Positions 1-7,206 of a stretch of 10,282 bases of DNA are shown one piece after another. How positions within the stretch are numbered: the stretch's first letter is position 1; each line of letters opens with the position of its first letter. The notes under the pieces are model-generated. The model was given only the letters and a program-made list of their open reading frames with translations, was not told the origin of the DNA and searched no databases. This DNA is from Desulfobacteraceae bacterium (lineage in GTDB: Bacteria > Desulfobacterota > DSM-4660 > Desulfatiglandales > B25-G16): NCBI GenBank assembly GCA_030615565.1, contig JAUWZC010000067.1, positions 1-10,282 on the forward strand, written 5' to 3'. Position numbers and translations under genes: made by a program.

Positions 1-11
1 AAAAAGAGTAT

Positions 12-1445
12 ATGCAAGCTGAAGTCCAGGAGTCAAAATTAGAGGAAAAATTCCTCCCCTTTGCAAAAAAGATGATGAATGAGGAAATCCCTCCCCTTAT
101 TATCGATACCTTCAGGTTTTACTATGAAAAGCTTATAAAAGGAGAAAGGGGATTGATATCAAGGGAGAATATTGTTCCAATTGAAAAAAATGATATCGCC
201 GATATGGAAATGTTAGGTGGGTTCGCCAAAAAAGGGTGCCAGGCAATAAAAGAAACAGTGATAATTAAGTTGAATGGTGGCCTCGGAACAAGTATGGGCT
301 TATCAAAGGCAAAATCCCTCATCGAAGTAAAAAATGGATTAAATTTCCTTGATATTATTGCAAGACAGATTCTGAGCCATCGGGAGAAATATAGAGTAAA
401 CATTCCTCTTGTGCTCATGAATAGTTTTAAAACAGATGAGGATAGTAAAAAATTTCTAAATAGATATCCTAATCTGGCCTCTGATATTCCCATATCCTTT
501 TTACAGCACAAATTTCCAAAGGTTCTAAAAGAAAACCTAAGCCCTGGTGATTGGCCAATAGACCCAGATTGCGAGTGGAATCCTCCAGGTCATGGAGATT
601 TTTATTTTGCCTTGATAACCTCTGGTATGCTAAATAAGTTGACTAGTAAAGGCTATAAATACGCCTTTATATCCAACTCTGATAATCTTGGGGGAATAAT
701 GGATGAGGCAATACTTGGTTACTTTGTCTCACACAATTTTCCGTTTATGATGGAGGTTGCAGAAAAAACAGAGGCAGACATCAAAGGTGGGCACTTGGCC
801 CGCCTGAAGACTGGTGGTCTCATCCTCAGGGAGATAGCCCAGTGTCCGGAGGAAGAGATAGAAGAGTTTCAGAATATAAATGTATACAGATACTTTAATA
901 CCAACAACATATGGATTAATCTTTTATTTTTAAAAAAACAGCTCGAAAAAACTGATAATATCCTTGGGCTTCCTATGATTATTAATCCTAAGAGAATTGA
1001 TCCAAAGGATGACTCCTCACCAGAGGTTTACCAGATCGAAACGGCTATGGGATCAGCTATCTCTGTTTTTAAAAAGGCTACAGGTATAAGAGTGCCAAGG
1101 ACAAGATTCTCTCCTGTCAAAAAGTGTCAGAATCTCCTTGCGCTCTGGTCTGATTGCTATGTAATGACTGAAGACAGTAGAATTATCCAAAATCCCAAAA
1201 GAAAATTTGGAACCATACAGATAGATCTGGATGACAGGTATTATAAAAAAATTAATCAGTTAAAAGAAAGGTTTTCCCATGGTACCCCTTCCCTGATTGA
1301 TTGCAAGTCACTTAGAATTAAAGGAAATGTTTACTTTGATAGAGGGATTGTTGTAAAAGGGGATGTGAATATTATCAGTCCTTTGTCAAGGAAGGTTTCT
1401 GTCCCTGAGGGGATGGTAATTAATAAAGATCTAATTTTTAATTAA
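12..1445 (+). CDS. UTP--glucose-1-phosphate uridylyltransferase (eukaryotic-type UDPGP family)
   Basis: Predicted cytoplasmic enzyme making UDP-glucose and pyrophosphate from UTP and glucose-1-phosphate, feeding glycan and cell-envelope synthesis. The 477-residue protein shows the whole UDPGP (Pfam UDPGP) signature set: the nucleotide-binding loop KLNGGLGTSMG at about 86-96 followed by KAKSLIEV, PPGHGD at 191-196, SNSDNLG at 221-227, EKTEADIKGG ending at 260, FNTNNIW at 295-301 and VPRTRFSPVK at 361-370. A C-terminal stretch around 433-470 (RIKGNVYFDRG and following) has the look of the left-handed beta-helix typical of this family. This is not the GalU type normally found in bacteria. The reading frame is open to the left edge, so the true start could lie outside; the ATG at 12 has a modest AAAGAG ahead of it and gives a normal family length. 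A related UDP-N-acetylhexosamine pyrophosphorylase is less likely, since the motifs match the glucose enzymes. It probably shares a transcript with the next gene. Confidence 0.9.
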   Translation: MQAEVQESKLEEKFLPFAKKMMNEEIPPLIIDTFRFYYEKLIKGERGLISRENIVPIEKNDIADMEMLGGFAKKGCQAIKETVIIKLNGGLGTSMGLSKAKSLIEVKNGLNFLDIIARQILSHREKYRVNIPLVLMNSFKTDEDSKKFLNRYPNLASDIPISFLQHKFPKVLKENLSPGDWPIDPDCEWNPPGHGDFYFALITSGMLNKLTSKGYKYAFISNSDNLGGIMDEAILGYFVSHNFPFMMEVAEKTEADIKGGHLARLKTGGLILREIAQCPEEEIEEFQNINVYRYFNTNNIWINLLFLKKQLEKTDNILGLPMIINPKRIDPKDDSSPEVYQIETAMGSAISVFKKATGIRVPRTRFSPVKKCQNLLALWSDCYVMTEDSRIIQNPKRKFGTIQIDLDDRYYKKINQLKERFSHGTPSLIDCKSLRIKGNVYFDRGIVVKGDVNIISPLSRKVSVPEGMVINKDLIFN

Positions 1446-1464
1446 ATTATAAATAAGGCAAAAA

Positions 1465-2316
1465 ATGCCAGATGTTGACCCACAGGAAGCCGAAAAGACA
1501 ATTAAGGCTATCCAGAATATCGCTATTATCCTAACCGGTGCTACTGAATTTGTATGTGAAGGAAGGATGCTCAAGAGATTTTCAAGGAACATAGAGGAGA
1601 ATCTCGAAAAATTAGAACATGATATCGCCCTCCTTAAGAAAAAATTTCCGGGAAAGTTTCCTGAAACACTGGAACCAGATAGCTCGCTATCCAGAATTAG
1701 AGATATCGCCATAACGCTTAAAGGAGATAATGCTGATATAGAGGCTAAATGTCGGTCAGGAGAGCTGGGTAATGAATTAACATTAAGAGCAACAGAGTTG
1801 AAGGCTATTATGAAAGATATCCTGGATGCTCTCAGGGGGAAGATTTCTGGATACACTATTATTGATAGATTTGCTTACTATGGAGGAAAGGTTAAATCAT
1901 TTCTTTTGGGTCTTTATCTCCTAGTTTCAAATACAGGGAGGATTATTCTTGCAGCAATCTTGGTTATTATTCTTTCTTTTGTTTATTTATCTCTTACCAT
2001 GGAATCGGAAAATGTTGTGCTTAAAAGTATAAAAAATGACCTTGCCTATATAGAAAAACAAAAGGATATACTCTCGAAGCAAAGCCAGGAATATAAAGAA
2101 ATCAGAGAAAAGATCAAACCTTTTGACCAGGCTGAGATGGATAGAGAGGATAAAATAGAATGGTTAAACCTATCCATGAAGGAAAGGAAAAATAGGGTGC
2201 TTATAGAACAAATTATATTTTCTATAGAAACAAGGGAAAAAAAGATTGCAGAGAAAAATAAAAAGGTAGAAGAGATCCGGAAAAAATCATTTTTCCAAAA
2301 ATTATTAAGGAGATAG
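1465..2316 (+). CDS. Unrecognised membrane-anchored coiled-coil protein
   Basis: I do not recognise a family for this 283-residue protein. Residues 1-140 are soluble, charged and apparently helical, with no clear motif. A hydrophobic block follows: a weaker segment at about 145-155 and a convincing transmembrane helix at about 159-177 (rich in I, L, A and V). Residues 183-275 are strongly charged, lysine- and glutamate-rich, and look like one or two coiled coils (roughly 183-217 and 236-275). The C-terminus is basic (FFQKLLRR). There is no N-terminal signal peptide, so the N-terminal part is probably cytoplasmic; if only one helix crosses the membrane, the coiled coil lies outside, but the two hydrophobic stretches could also form a hairpin that returns it to the cytoplasm. 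It starts 19 bp after the UDP-glucose pyrophosphorylase with an AAGG element at 1455-1458, suggesting a two-gene operon and a loose link to envelope glycan work. That link is inference only. Confidence 0.8.
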   Translation: MPDVDPQEAEKTIKAIQNIAIILTGATEFVCEGRMLKRFSRNIEENLEKLEHDIALLKKKFPGKFPETLEPDSSLSRIRDIAITLKGDNADIEAKCRSGELGNELTLRATELKAIMKDILDALRGKISGYTIIDRFAYYGGKVKSFLLGLYLLVSNTGRIILAAILVIILSFVYLSLTMESENVVLKSIKNDLAYIEKQKDILSKQSQEYKEIREKIKPFDQAEMDREDKIEWLNLSMKERKNRVLIEQIIFSIETREKKIAEKNKKVEEIRKKSFFQKLLRR

Positions 2317-2330
2317 AGTCAGGCATCACC

Positions 2331-3302
2331 TCATATCATTAATCGATAAAAATTGCTTTTTTCTTTTCCTTTGGCTAAAACTGTCCAGTGCTTAGAATCT
2401 CTTGTCAACCCAACAACGACTGATTGGCCAATCGCAGCATCACTGTAAGACACAGTTATAGAAGCAACCAATTTTATCTCTTCAGGTGATAGCTCTCCTG
2501 TTGCCAAAACAGTGGGACCGGGAAATGATTCAACAGTCAAAACAGTATCCCCACCCTCCCTTAAGGAAGTAATCACCCCATTCTCTTTTTCGTTTCGGCC
2601 CACCACAATTTTGGTTTCTTCACTAATCCTAAAATGCCTCCCCCATTTTAGAAGCTCTATATCTCGCTGCGAAAATTTTGGGTCACGGGATATTAAATCT
2701 TTTAGACGACGGGAAAACACTACCTCCGTTAGCAGACACCCTCCTGCTGGAGCCGGATACTCTTTTATCCCAAACTCCTTGGCTAATTCTATCTGTGGCT
2801 GGCGGGAACGCCCTGAAAGACCTAATAATCTTTCTCTAATCACCCAGCCTTCTCTTTCAGGAAGAGTTTCGGGTAATCTTTTTGCCGAAAGGGGCCTGAG
2901 GATAAGATCCTTAAAACCCGAATCATGAGAAATAAGGGAAAGGGATCTTAAATTCTGCGACATAGGCCGCTGGCCCGATACCTCGCCGCTTATGATAAAA
3001 TCTGCTCCTTCCTTTTTCAGCATCTCACCGGCTATTTTGAACATAAGTTTATGGCAATCTATACACGGGTTTAACCCTTTTCCATAACCATGCCGTGGGC
3101 TTAACACTATCGGAAGAAACCTATCTGTGATCTCTATAACTTGAAGGGGAAGCCCGATATAATAAGCAGACTGGGCAGCCTTCTCGGAGGAGAAAAAGGA
3201 AGTCTCAAAAAAGATTCCAATAACATCAACTCCTTGTTCCTCGATAACTTTAACAGACAAAATGCTATCAAGGCCACCAGAAAACAGAGATAAAGCCTTC
3301 AT
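2331..3302 (-). CDS. PP-loop ATP pyrophosphatase, probable tRNA-thiolating enzyme (MnmA/ThiI-like)
   Basis: The 323-residue protein starts with a Rossmann-like N-type ATP pyrophosphatase domain: the PP-loop SGGLDS lies at 8-13 just after the first beta strand. Two cysteine sites follow, NPCIDCHKLMF (Cys80 and Cys83) and PAPAGGCLLT (Cys189), plus the conserved SGEVSGQRPMSQN at about 105-117. In MnmA and ThiI such an arrangement activates a tRNA uridine by adenylation and inserts sulfur using a pair of cysteines, so a tRNA thiolation role is likely; the exact uridine and sulfur donor cannot be read from sequence. The C-terminal third (about 215-323) resembles the NFACT-R-like RNA-binding domain attached to this group of PP-loop proteins. 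It is much shorter at the N-terminus than ThiI (no THUMP) and lacks the typical MnmA C-terminal barrel. The start is well supported by TAAGGAGGT at 3318-3310, seven bases upstream. It converges on the preceding gene with a 14-bp gap and no visible terminator. Confidence 0.82.
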   Translation of the reverse strand: MKALSLFSGGLDSILSVKVIEEQGVDVIGIFFETSFFSSEKAAQSAYYIGLPLQVIEITDRFLPIVLSPRHGYGKGLNPCIDCHKLMFKIAGEMLKKEGADFIISGEVSGQRPMSQNLRSLSLISHDSGFKDLILRPLSAKRLPETLPEREGWVIRERLLGLSGRSRQPQIELAKEFGIKEYPAPAGGCLLTEVVFSRRLKDLISRDPKFSQRDIELLKWGRHFRISEETKIVVGRNEKENGVITSLREGGDTVLTVESFPGPTVLATGELSPEEIKLVASITVSYSDAAIGQSVVVGLTRDSKHWTVLAKGKEKSNFYRLMI

Positions 3303-3309
3303 AAAAATA

Positions 3310-3318
3310 ACCTCCTTA
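3310..3318 (-). promoter_or_regulatory. Ribosome binding site of the PP-loop gene
   Basis: TAAGGAGGT on the minus strand is a near-perfect complement to the 16S rRNA 3' end, seven bases before the ATG at 3302. It fixes the start of the PP-loop thiolase gene and shows that the GC-rich repeat patch begins just outside its leader. Confidence 0.75.
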
Positions 3319-3328
3319 ACCGACTAAA

Positions 3329-3543
3329 CTTAGCTTGCTTCGCTTATCCCGCTATGTGGGAGAGTATTGGAGTGATGATTTTACCCGCTTGCTTCGCCTG
3401 AGTAATATTGATGGCGGGCGGGCCTGACTTGCAAGGCCAGAGTTCAATAGGCTTCGCTTACAAGATATTGCAGCAATAACGGCACTTTCCAGCCAAGTCG
3501 CGCCTCCCGATCCCGTACCGGTCTCGGGACGGGGAGGGCGGGC
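3329..3543. repeat. GC-rich patch of hairpins and short direct repeats
   Basis: This part of the 460-bp intergenic stretch 3303-3762 is clearly richer in G and C than its surroundings and is built from short repeated pieces. GCTTGCTTCGC occurs at 3333-3343 and 3387-3397; GCTTCGCTTA at 3337-3346 and 3451-3460. Hairpin 1 is TCCCGC-tat-GTGGGA at 3347-3361 with one G-T pair. Hairpin 2 pairs GGCCT with AGGCC around 3421-3438. Hairpin 3 pairs CCTCCC (3503-3508) with GGGAGG (3532-3537) and, inside a two-by-two mismatch, TCCCG (3511-3515) with CGGGA (3525-3529), with a 9-base loop. The run GGGCGGGCC or close relatives flank the patch near 3416 and 3537. This looks like a nest of small palindromic interspersed elements, not a gene. 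I see nothing recognisable at 3544-3690; the last part, 3701-3762, holds a promoter. Confidence 0.6.
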
Positions 3544-3700
3544 CATCATTCCATATGGACGGCAGAAATCTCTTGCCATCGAATAATATGTGATTCCAAT
3601 AAGTAGTAGAAATTTTGAAAAGTCCATTTAGTTTATCAGGCAGAAAGCATGAATCAAGTAAAAAGATCGTTATTAATCAATGAATAACTTAGTGTAATCA

Positions 3701-3742
3701 TTGACGGGTTTATTTTCCTCTGCTATTTAGTTTAGATAAACT
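3701..3742 (+). promoter_or_regulatory. Promoter and possible operator of the radical SAM gene
   Basis: TTGACG at 3701-3706 and TATTTA at 3724-3729 form a sigma-70-like pair with an ideal 17-base spacer, placing transcription start near 3736, about 27 bases before the ATG at 3763. Overlapping the predicted start point is the inverted repeat AGTTTA-GA-TAAACT at 3729-3742 (six-base arms, two-base centre), a position where a repressor would block initiation. The promoter call rests on sequence match only; the operator role is inference. Confidence 0.5.
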
Positions 3743-3762
3743 GAACTTCTAATGGATAGATC

Positions 3763-4707
3763 ATGAAGGCTTTCGGACCAGTTCCATCAAGACGATTGGG
3801 TTCTAGCCTTGGGATAAATAATATACCACCCAAGGTTTGTACCTATTCCTGTGTCTATTGCCAGATAGGTAAAACAATAAATTTGCACTGTGAAAGACAG
3901 GCATTTTATAAGACAGACGATTTAGCACGTGAGGTCACGGAAAAGGTTAATGAGCTCAGAAAAAGGGGCACGAGGATAGATTATTTGAGTTTTGTCCCTG
4001 ATGGCGAACCAACCCTGGATATCAACCTTGGCAAGAATATTGAACTTATTAGGCCATTAAATATAAAAATTGCCGTTATTACCAATGGGTCTCTCATAAG
4101 CCGTAAAGATGTGAGAGAAAATCTACAAAAGGCAGATTTGGTTTCATTAAAGATTGACACTGTTACAAGAAAAACCTGGCTAAGAATTGACAGGCCACAC
4201 AACTCACTTAATCTCAAAGCAATATTAGATGGAATGCTCAAATTTGCAGAGGAATTTAAAGGTGAGATAATTACAGAGACCATGCTTCTTAATGGAATGA
4301 ATGATATATATGAAGAGATTAAAAAAATAGCCGATTTCTTAACCTTATTAAAACCGGCAAAATCCTATATTTCCATCCCTACCAGACCAACAGCAGTAAA
4401 AGGGATACTACCTGCCAGTGATGAGGTCCTTAATATAGCCTACCAGGTCTTTAATGAGAATCTAACCAATGTAGAATATCTAATAGGCTATGAGGGAAAT
4501 GAGTTTGGTTTTAGTGGTAATGTTGAAGAAGATTTACTCGGCATTACCTCTGTTCATCCAATGAGAGAAGAGGCTGTAAAGCAATATTTAAAAAAGGCAA
4601 ATGCAGATTGGCGAGTAATAACTGATCTGATAAAAAAGGGCGCCTTAATAGAGCTGAAGTATCAGGGGAAAAATTTTTACATGAGAAAATTACCAGGGAA
4701 GGCCTAA
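3763..4707 (+). CDS. Radical SAM protein (COG0731-type Fe-S oxidoreductase)
   Basis: The 314-residue protein opens with the family hallmark FGPVPSRRLGSSLGIN, then the radical SAM cluster motif CTYSCVYC: Cys26, Cys30 and Cys33 (CxxxCxxC) would bind a [4Fe-4S] cluster used to cleave S-adenosylmethionine. DGEPTL at 80-85 is the SAM-binding GEP-like motif and VITNGS at 105-110 is the usual next strand. The radical SAM barrel covers about residues 15-235. The C-terminal 55 residues (about 258-312) look like a winged helix, which is seen in this subgroup and suggests nucleic-acid or regulatory binding. The COG contains TYW1-like enzymes of tRNA wybutosine synthesis, but this short bacterial branch lacks the flavodoxin part and its substrate is unknown to me. 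The SD is weak (GGA at 3754-3756) but the N-terminus matches the family exactly. It has its own promoter and lies upstream of an antitoxin gene with a 147-bp gap, so the two are probably separate units. Confidence 0.87.
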   Translation: MKAFGPVPSRRLGSSLGINNIPPKVCTYSCVYCQIGKTINLHCERQAFYKTDDLAREVTEKVNELRKRGTRIDYLSFVPDGEPTLDINLGKNIELIRPLNIKIAVITNGSLISRKDVRENLQKADLVSLKIDTVTRKTWLRIDRPHNSLNLKAILDGMLKFAEEFKGEIITETMLLNGMNDIYEEIKKIADFLTLLKPAKSYISIPTRPTAVKGILPASDEVLNIAYQVFNENLTNVEYLIGYEGNEFGFSGNVEEDLLGITSVHPMREEAVKQYLKKANADWRVITDLIKKGALIELKYQGKNFYMRKLPGKA

Positions 4708-4789
4708 TTATATTTTTCTATCCTACCATTTTTGAGGGTATCAAAAGAGTCAAACCCAGTCCAGATCCCTTTCTCCATAAAAAATTACG

Positions 4790-4821
4790 TTGACATTATA
4801 TGCATAAATGTATTACATAAT
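4790..4821 (+). promoter_or_regulatory. Promoter with two palindromes, probable antitoxin operator
   Basis: A perfect -35 box TTGACA sits at 4790-4795. The -10 is ambiguous: CATAAT at 4816-4821 is a good box but 20 bases away, while TTACAT at 4813-4818 has the ideal 17-base spacing but poor sequence. Two adjacent palindromes fill the gap: TATGCATA at 4799-4806 and ATGTA-T-TACAT at 4808-4818. AbrB/VapB-type antitoxins repress their own operon by binding palindromes over the promoter, so these are natural candidates for autoregulatory sites. That role is inferred from position and family behaviour. Confidence 0.45.
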
Positions 4822-4840
4822 TCTGAAAATGAGTAATACG

Positions 4841-4849
4841 AGGGGGTGA
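4841..4849 (+). promoter_or_regulatory. Ribosome binding site that decides the antitoxin start
   Basis: AGGGGGTGA differs by one base from the ideal anti-16S sequence AGGAGGTGA. Its last base is five bases from the GTG at 4855, which is the normal spacing. The alternative GTG at 4846 lies inside this element and cannot use it, so translation most likely starts at 4855; a third GTG at 4861 is slightly far. Confidence 0.6.
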
Positions 4850-4854
4850 GTGAG

Positions 4855-5103
4855 GTGGCAGTGGTTACATCAACGGTAAAGGGTCAGATCGTCATTCCTG
4901 CTGATATCAGAAAGAAGTTTAATATTAAAAGTAGATCTCGCGTCAATGTCTATGATGAAGGGAATAAGATTATTGTAGAGCCTCTTCCAGATGACCCTAT
5001 TCAAGAAGGAAGGGGTATGTTAAAGACCCGGGGGCACATCTTAAAGGCCTTAGTTGGTATAAGAAGAGAGAAGCGAAACAATGAAAAAATATGTGATGGA
5101 TAG
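4855..5103 (+). CDS. AbrB/MazE/VapB-family antitoxin (swapped-hairpin DNA-binding protein)
   Basis: The predicted 82-residue protein begins VVTSTVKGQIVIPADIRKKF, the typical start of the SpoVT/AbrB swapped-hairpin fold: a beta strand, the G-Q-I-V-I-P turn and an Arg-Lys-rich helix. NVYDEGNKIIVEPL completes the dimeric DNA-binding barrel. The C-terminal half, with RGMLKTRGHILKALV followed by an Arg-Lys-rich tail, matches the toxin-neutralising tail of VapB-like antitoxins. Such proteins bind and inhibit a cognate PIN-domain RNase (VapC) and repress their operon. I chose GTG 4855 because of the strong SD at 4841-4849; starting at GTG 4846 would add three residues (MSE). The gene itself is full length, but the toxin normally encoded next is only a stub (see 5081-5140), so this appears to be an orphan antitoxin. 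It could still protect against other VapC proteins or act as an ordinary regulator. Confidence 0.85.
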   Translation: MAVVTSTVKGQIVIPADIRKKFNIKSRSRVNVYDEGNKIIVEPLPDDPIQEGRGMLKTRGHILKALVGIRREKRNNEKICDG

Positions 5104-5140
5104 TTTCGCAATGATCGCTTTTTTTGCAACCCATTTTTAA
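5081..5140 (+). pseudogene. Truncated VapC (PIN-domain toxin) remnant
   Basis: A small frame starting at ATG 5081 overlaps the last 23 bases of the antitoxin gene in another frame, exactly where a vapC partner begins. It reads MKKYVMDSFAMIAFFATHF and stops at TAA 5138-5140. The first 15 residues match the standard N-terminus of PIN-domain toxins (KYVLDSFALIAFL and variants), including the first catalytic aspartate, Asp7. A working PIN toxin needs about 130 residues and three or four acidic residues, so this stub cannot be active. Moving one base at the run of seven T near 5120 does not restore a PIN-like frame, and only 56 bp separate the stop from the end of uvrC, so the rest of the gene has been deleted and not merely frameshifted. 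Confidence 0.7.
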
Positions 5141-5196
5141 TATAGTGTTCCAATTGTATGACATTTAAACGTTGCCGCCCTCTCTTAAAAGATTTT

Positions 5197-6999
5197 CTAT
5201 GGGGATTTTATATGAAAATAATCAAAGCTATTTTTCGCAATTCTCTGGCTTATTCCTGGTACTCCCTTCAACTCTTCAATCTCCGCCCTTGATAAGGATT
5301 CAATATCTCCAAAATATTTGAGCAATGCCTTTTTTCTTTTTGGCCCCACACCAGGAATCCTGTCAAGCTTAGACCCTGTTAGCTCTTTTTTTCTCCTTTT
5401 TCGGTAATAACTGATTGCCCTTCTGTGCGTTTCATCTCTAATCCGCATAAGCAGAGAGAGTACTGGATGATTTCGGGCAAGGATAAGGGGGTTTTTCCTG
5501 TTTGGAAGATATATCCTATCTATGGCTCCTGGTTTTCCTTTATCAGCCTTTGCTATTGATATAACATCTGGTGGGGGCACAAGGGCAAAGGCATCTATAG
5601 TTTTCAGGGCTACAGAGAGATGGCCCTTTCCTCCATCTATAACAAAAAGATCAGGTGGCTTGCTCTTTTTCAGCCTTCTTTTAATTACCTCTGCAATCAT
5701 TGAATAATCGTCTATCCCCTTTACTTCTTTTATCCTGTAATTGCGATAACCAGACTTTTGTGGCAACCCTTCAACAAAGGTTACTAAAGAAGCTACAGCA
5801 AGATCACCTCTCAAATTAGATACATCTATTCCTTCTATGTGTTCTGGTTTCCTTTTAAGTTTAAGCACGGATTTCGCTTCTTCAAGTATGGCAGACTGGT
5901 CGCTTTCCCGCCGTTTCAATAGAATATTTTCCGCGTTTACCACAGCCATATTCACAAGTTTTTTCTTATCTCCCCTGGAGGGAACAGAGATAGAGACCTT
6001 CTTTCCAGCCTTCCCTGTCAACCATTCAGAGATTAACTCTTTATCATCTATTGCATACGATAGAATTATATCAGGAGGGATAAATTCCTTATCTCTATAG
6101 TATTGTTTCAGGAATGCCTCAAGAACTTCACCTGGATTTTCCCATTTATAGCGTATGGCATAATTTCTGCTCCCAACCATATACCCACTGCGCACCAAAA
6201 GAATCACAACCCCTGCCTCTTTATCATAGCAAGATATTCCAATAATATCCTGATCCTTCATTCCAGTGGAGACTATAGTCTGGCGTTCTACTGTTTTCTC
6301 TACAGCCCTGATTTGATCTCTTGCCCTGGCAGCCTTCTCAAAATTAAGCTCCCTTGCGGCCTTCTGCATTATTTCCTTCAATTGTGAGATCAATTCTCTG
6401 TTGCGACCCTCTAAAAATAACTTGACCTGATCCACTATCTCTTGATAATCCTCTACCCCTACATGCAAGCAACATGGTGCCAGACATCTACCTAATTGAT
6501 AATTTAGACATGGTCTTGATCTCTTAGGGATTTCCTTTTTATTACACTTTCGTAAAGGTAAAATAGGGCCTATCAAGCGTAGGGTAGAACGTACTGCTGA
6601 AGCGGATGTGAAAGGACCGAAATAGAGAGCTCCATCATTTTTCATCCTTCTAACAATAATCAAGCGAGGATACCTGTTATTGATATCCAGCTTAAGGAGG
6701 GGATAATTAGCATCATCCTTTAGAATTACATTATACCTGGGTCGATACTTCTTTATAAGATTTCCTTCGAGTATCAAGGCCTCTTTTTCCGTGGCGGTTA
6801 TAATATGCTCTATCTTATACGCACCCTTAAGAATGAGAGATAATTTATAGGGCTGATCCCTGCCCTTTGTAAAATAAGAATAGATGCGTTTACTCAAGTT
6901 TTTGGCCTTGCCAATATAAAGTATTTTTCCCGATCTATTCTTAAAGAAGTAAACCCCTGGTTTTTGAGGAACATTTTTTAGGGTATCACTGCTCAGCAT
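5197..6999 (-). CDS. uvrC: Excinuclease ABC subunit C
   Basis: UvrC makes both incisions around DNA lesions in nucleotide excision repair after UvrA and UvrB have located the damage. The 600-residue protein is complete. Residues 12-90 are the GIY-YIG nuclease (GVYFFK at 15-20, YIG at 28-30, Arg38, and the metal-binding Glu78 in LILEGNLIKK), responsible for the 3' cut. Cys152, Cys164, Cys172 and Cys176 have the spacing of the four cysteines known to hold a [4Fe-4S] cluster in UvrC. A UVR motif for UvrB contact lies at about 204-236. The RNase-H-like domain for the 5' cut covers about 385-530 with Asp392 (IDVSN), Asp455 (VIDGGKGH) and His525 (ETHR). Two helix-hairpin-helix repeats for DNA binding finish the protein at 545-595. 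Start ATG at 6999 has only a weak GAGAATGA upstream but gives the family N-terminus. Divergent from hisD and convergent with the decayed antitoxin locus. Confidence 0.97.
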   Translation of the reverse strand: MLSSDTLKNVPQKPGVYFFKNRSGKILYIGKAKNLSKRIYSYFTKGRDQPYKLSLILKGAYKIEHIITATEKEALILEGNLIKKYRPRYNVILKDDANYPLLKLDINNRYPRLIIVRRMKNDGALYFGPFTSASAVRSTLRLIGPILPLRKCNKKEIPKRSRPCLNYQLGRCLAPCCLHVGVEDYQEIVDQVKLFLEGRNRELISQLKEIMQKAARELNFEKAARARDQIRAVEKTVERQTIVSTGMKDQDIIGISCYDKEAGVVILLVRSGYMVGSRNYAIRYKWENPGEVLEAFLKQYYRDKEFIPPDIILSYAIDDKELISEWLTGKAGKKVSISVPSRGDKKKLVNMAVVNAENILLKRRESDQSAILEEAKSVLKLKRKPEHIEGIDVSNLRGDLAVASLVTFVEGLPQKSGYRNYRIKEVKGIDDYSMIAEVIKRRLKKSKPPDLFVIDGGKGHLSVALKTIDAFALVPPPDVISIAKADKGKPGAIDRIYLPNRKNPLILARNHPVLSLLMRIRDETHRRAISYYRKRRKKELTGSKLDRIPGVGPKRKKALLKYFGDIESLSRAEIEELKGVPGISQRIAKNSFDYFHIKSP

Positions 7000-7148
7000 T
7001 GCTCATTCTCATCATTGATTAGTTAAATCGTTGAGTATTTAAATAGTGAGAGGTTTGGTTTTTTACTACTCAATTACTCGCCGACTTAACTAAGAAAGTT
7101 GATTTTACCACAGACAACGGAAAACCAACATTACTAGACAGATCACTA

Positions 7149-7159
7149 TATAATATAAT
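7149..7159 (+). promoter_or_regulatory. Probable -10 region upstream of the HisD-like gene
   Basis: Two overlapping TATAAT boxes (7149-7154 and 7154-7159) lie about 50 bases before the ATG at 7207. No good -35 is present at 16-18 bases; TTACTA at 7131-7136 is the best match for the second box. The remaining intergenic sequence between uvrC and this gene contains a widely spaced inverted repeat, TTGAGTA at 7031-7037 and TACTCAA at 7067-7073, of unknown meaning. I cannot pick out a convincing uvrC promoter. Confidence 0.4.
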
Positions 7160-7206
7160 CCTTTGCGGACCTAAACCAATAATAAAAAATACCAGGAGAT
7201 TCAAAG

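Noticed and set aside
3352..3627. A 91-codon minus-strand open frame in the GC-rich patch
   Set aside because: No ribosome binding site precedes it, half of it is made of the hairpins and direct repeats described above, its composition changes abruptly along its length, and the protein matches no family I know.
5115..5180. Programmed or accidental frameshift at the run of seven T restoring vapC
   Set aside because: Reading on in the alternative frame yields no PIN-like sequence and stops before 5170, so truncation by deletion fits better.
5837..6387. Plus-strand open frames of 87 and 94 codons opposite uvrC
   Set aside because: They lie wholly antisense to well-conserved uvrC codons, lack ribosome binding sites and have no recognisable motifs.
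7135..7154. TAGACA with TATAAT as a promoter for the HisD-like gene
   Set aside because: The boxes are only eight bases apart, far too close for a sigma-70 promoter; only the -10 region is reported.
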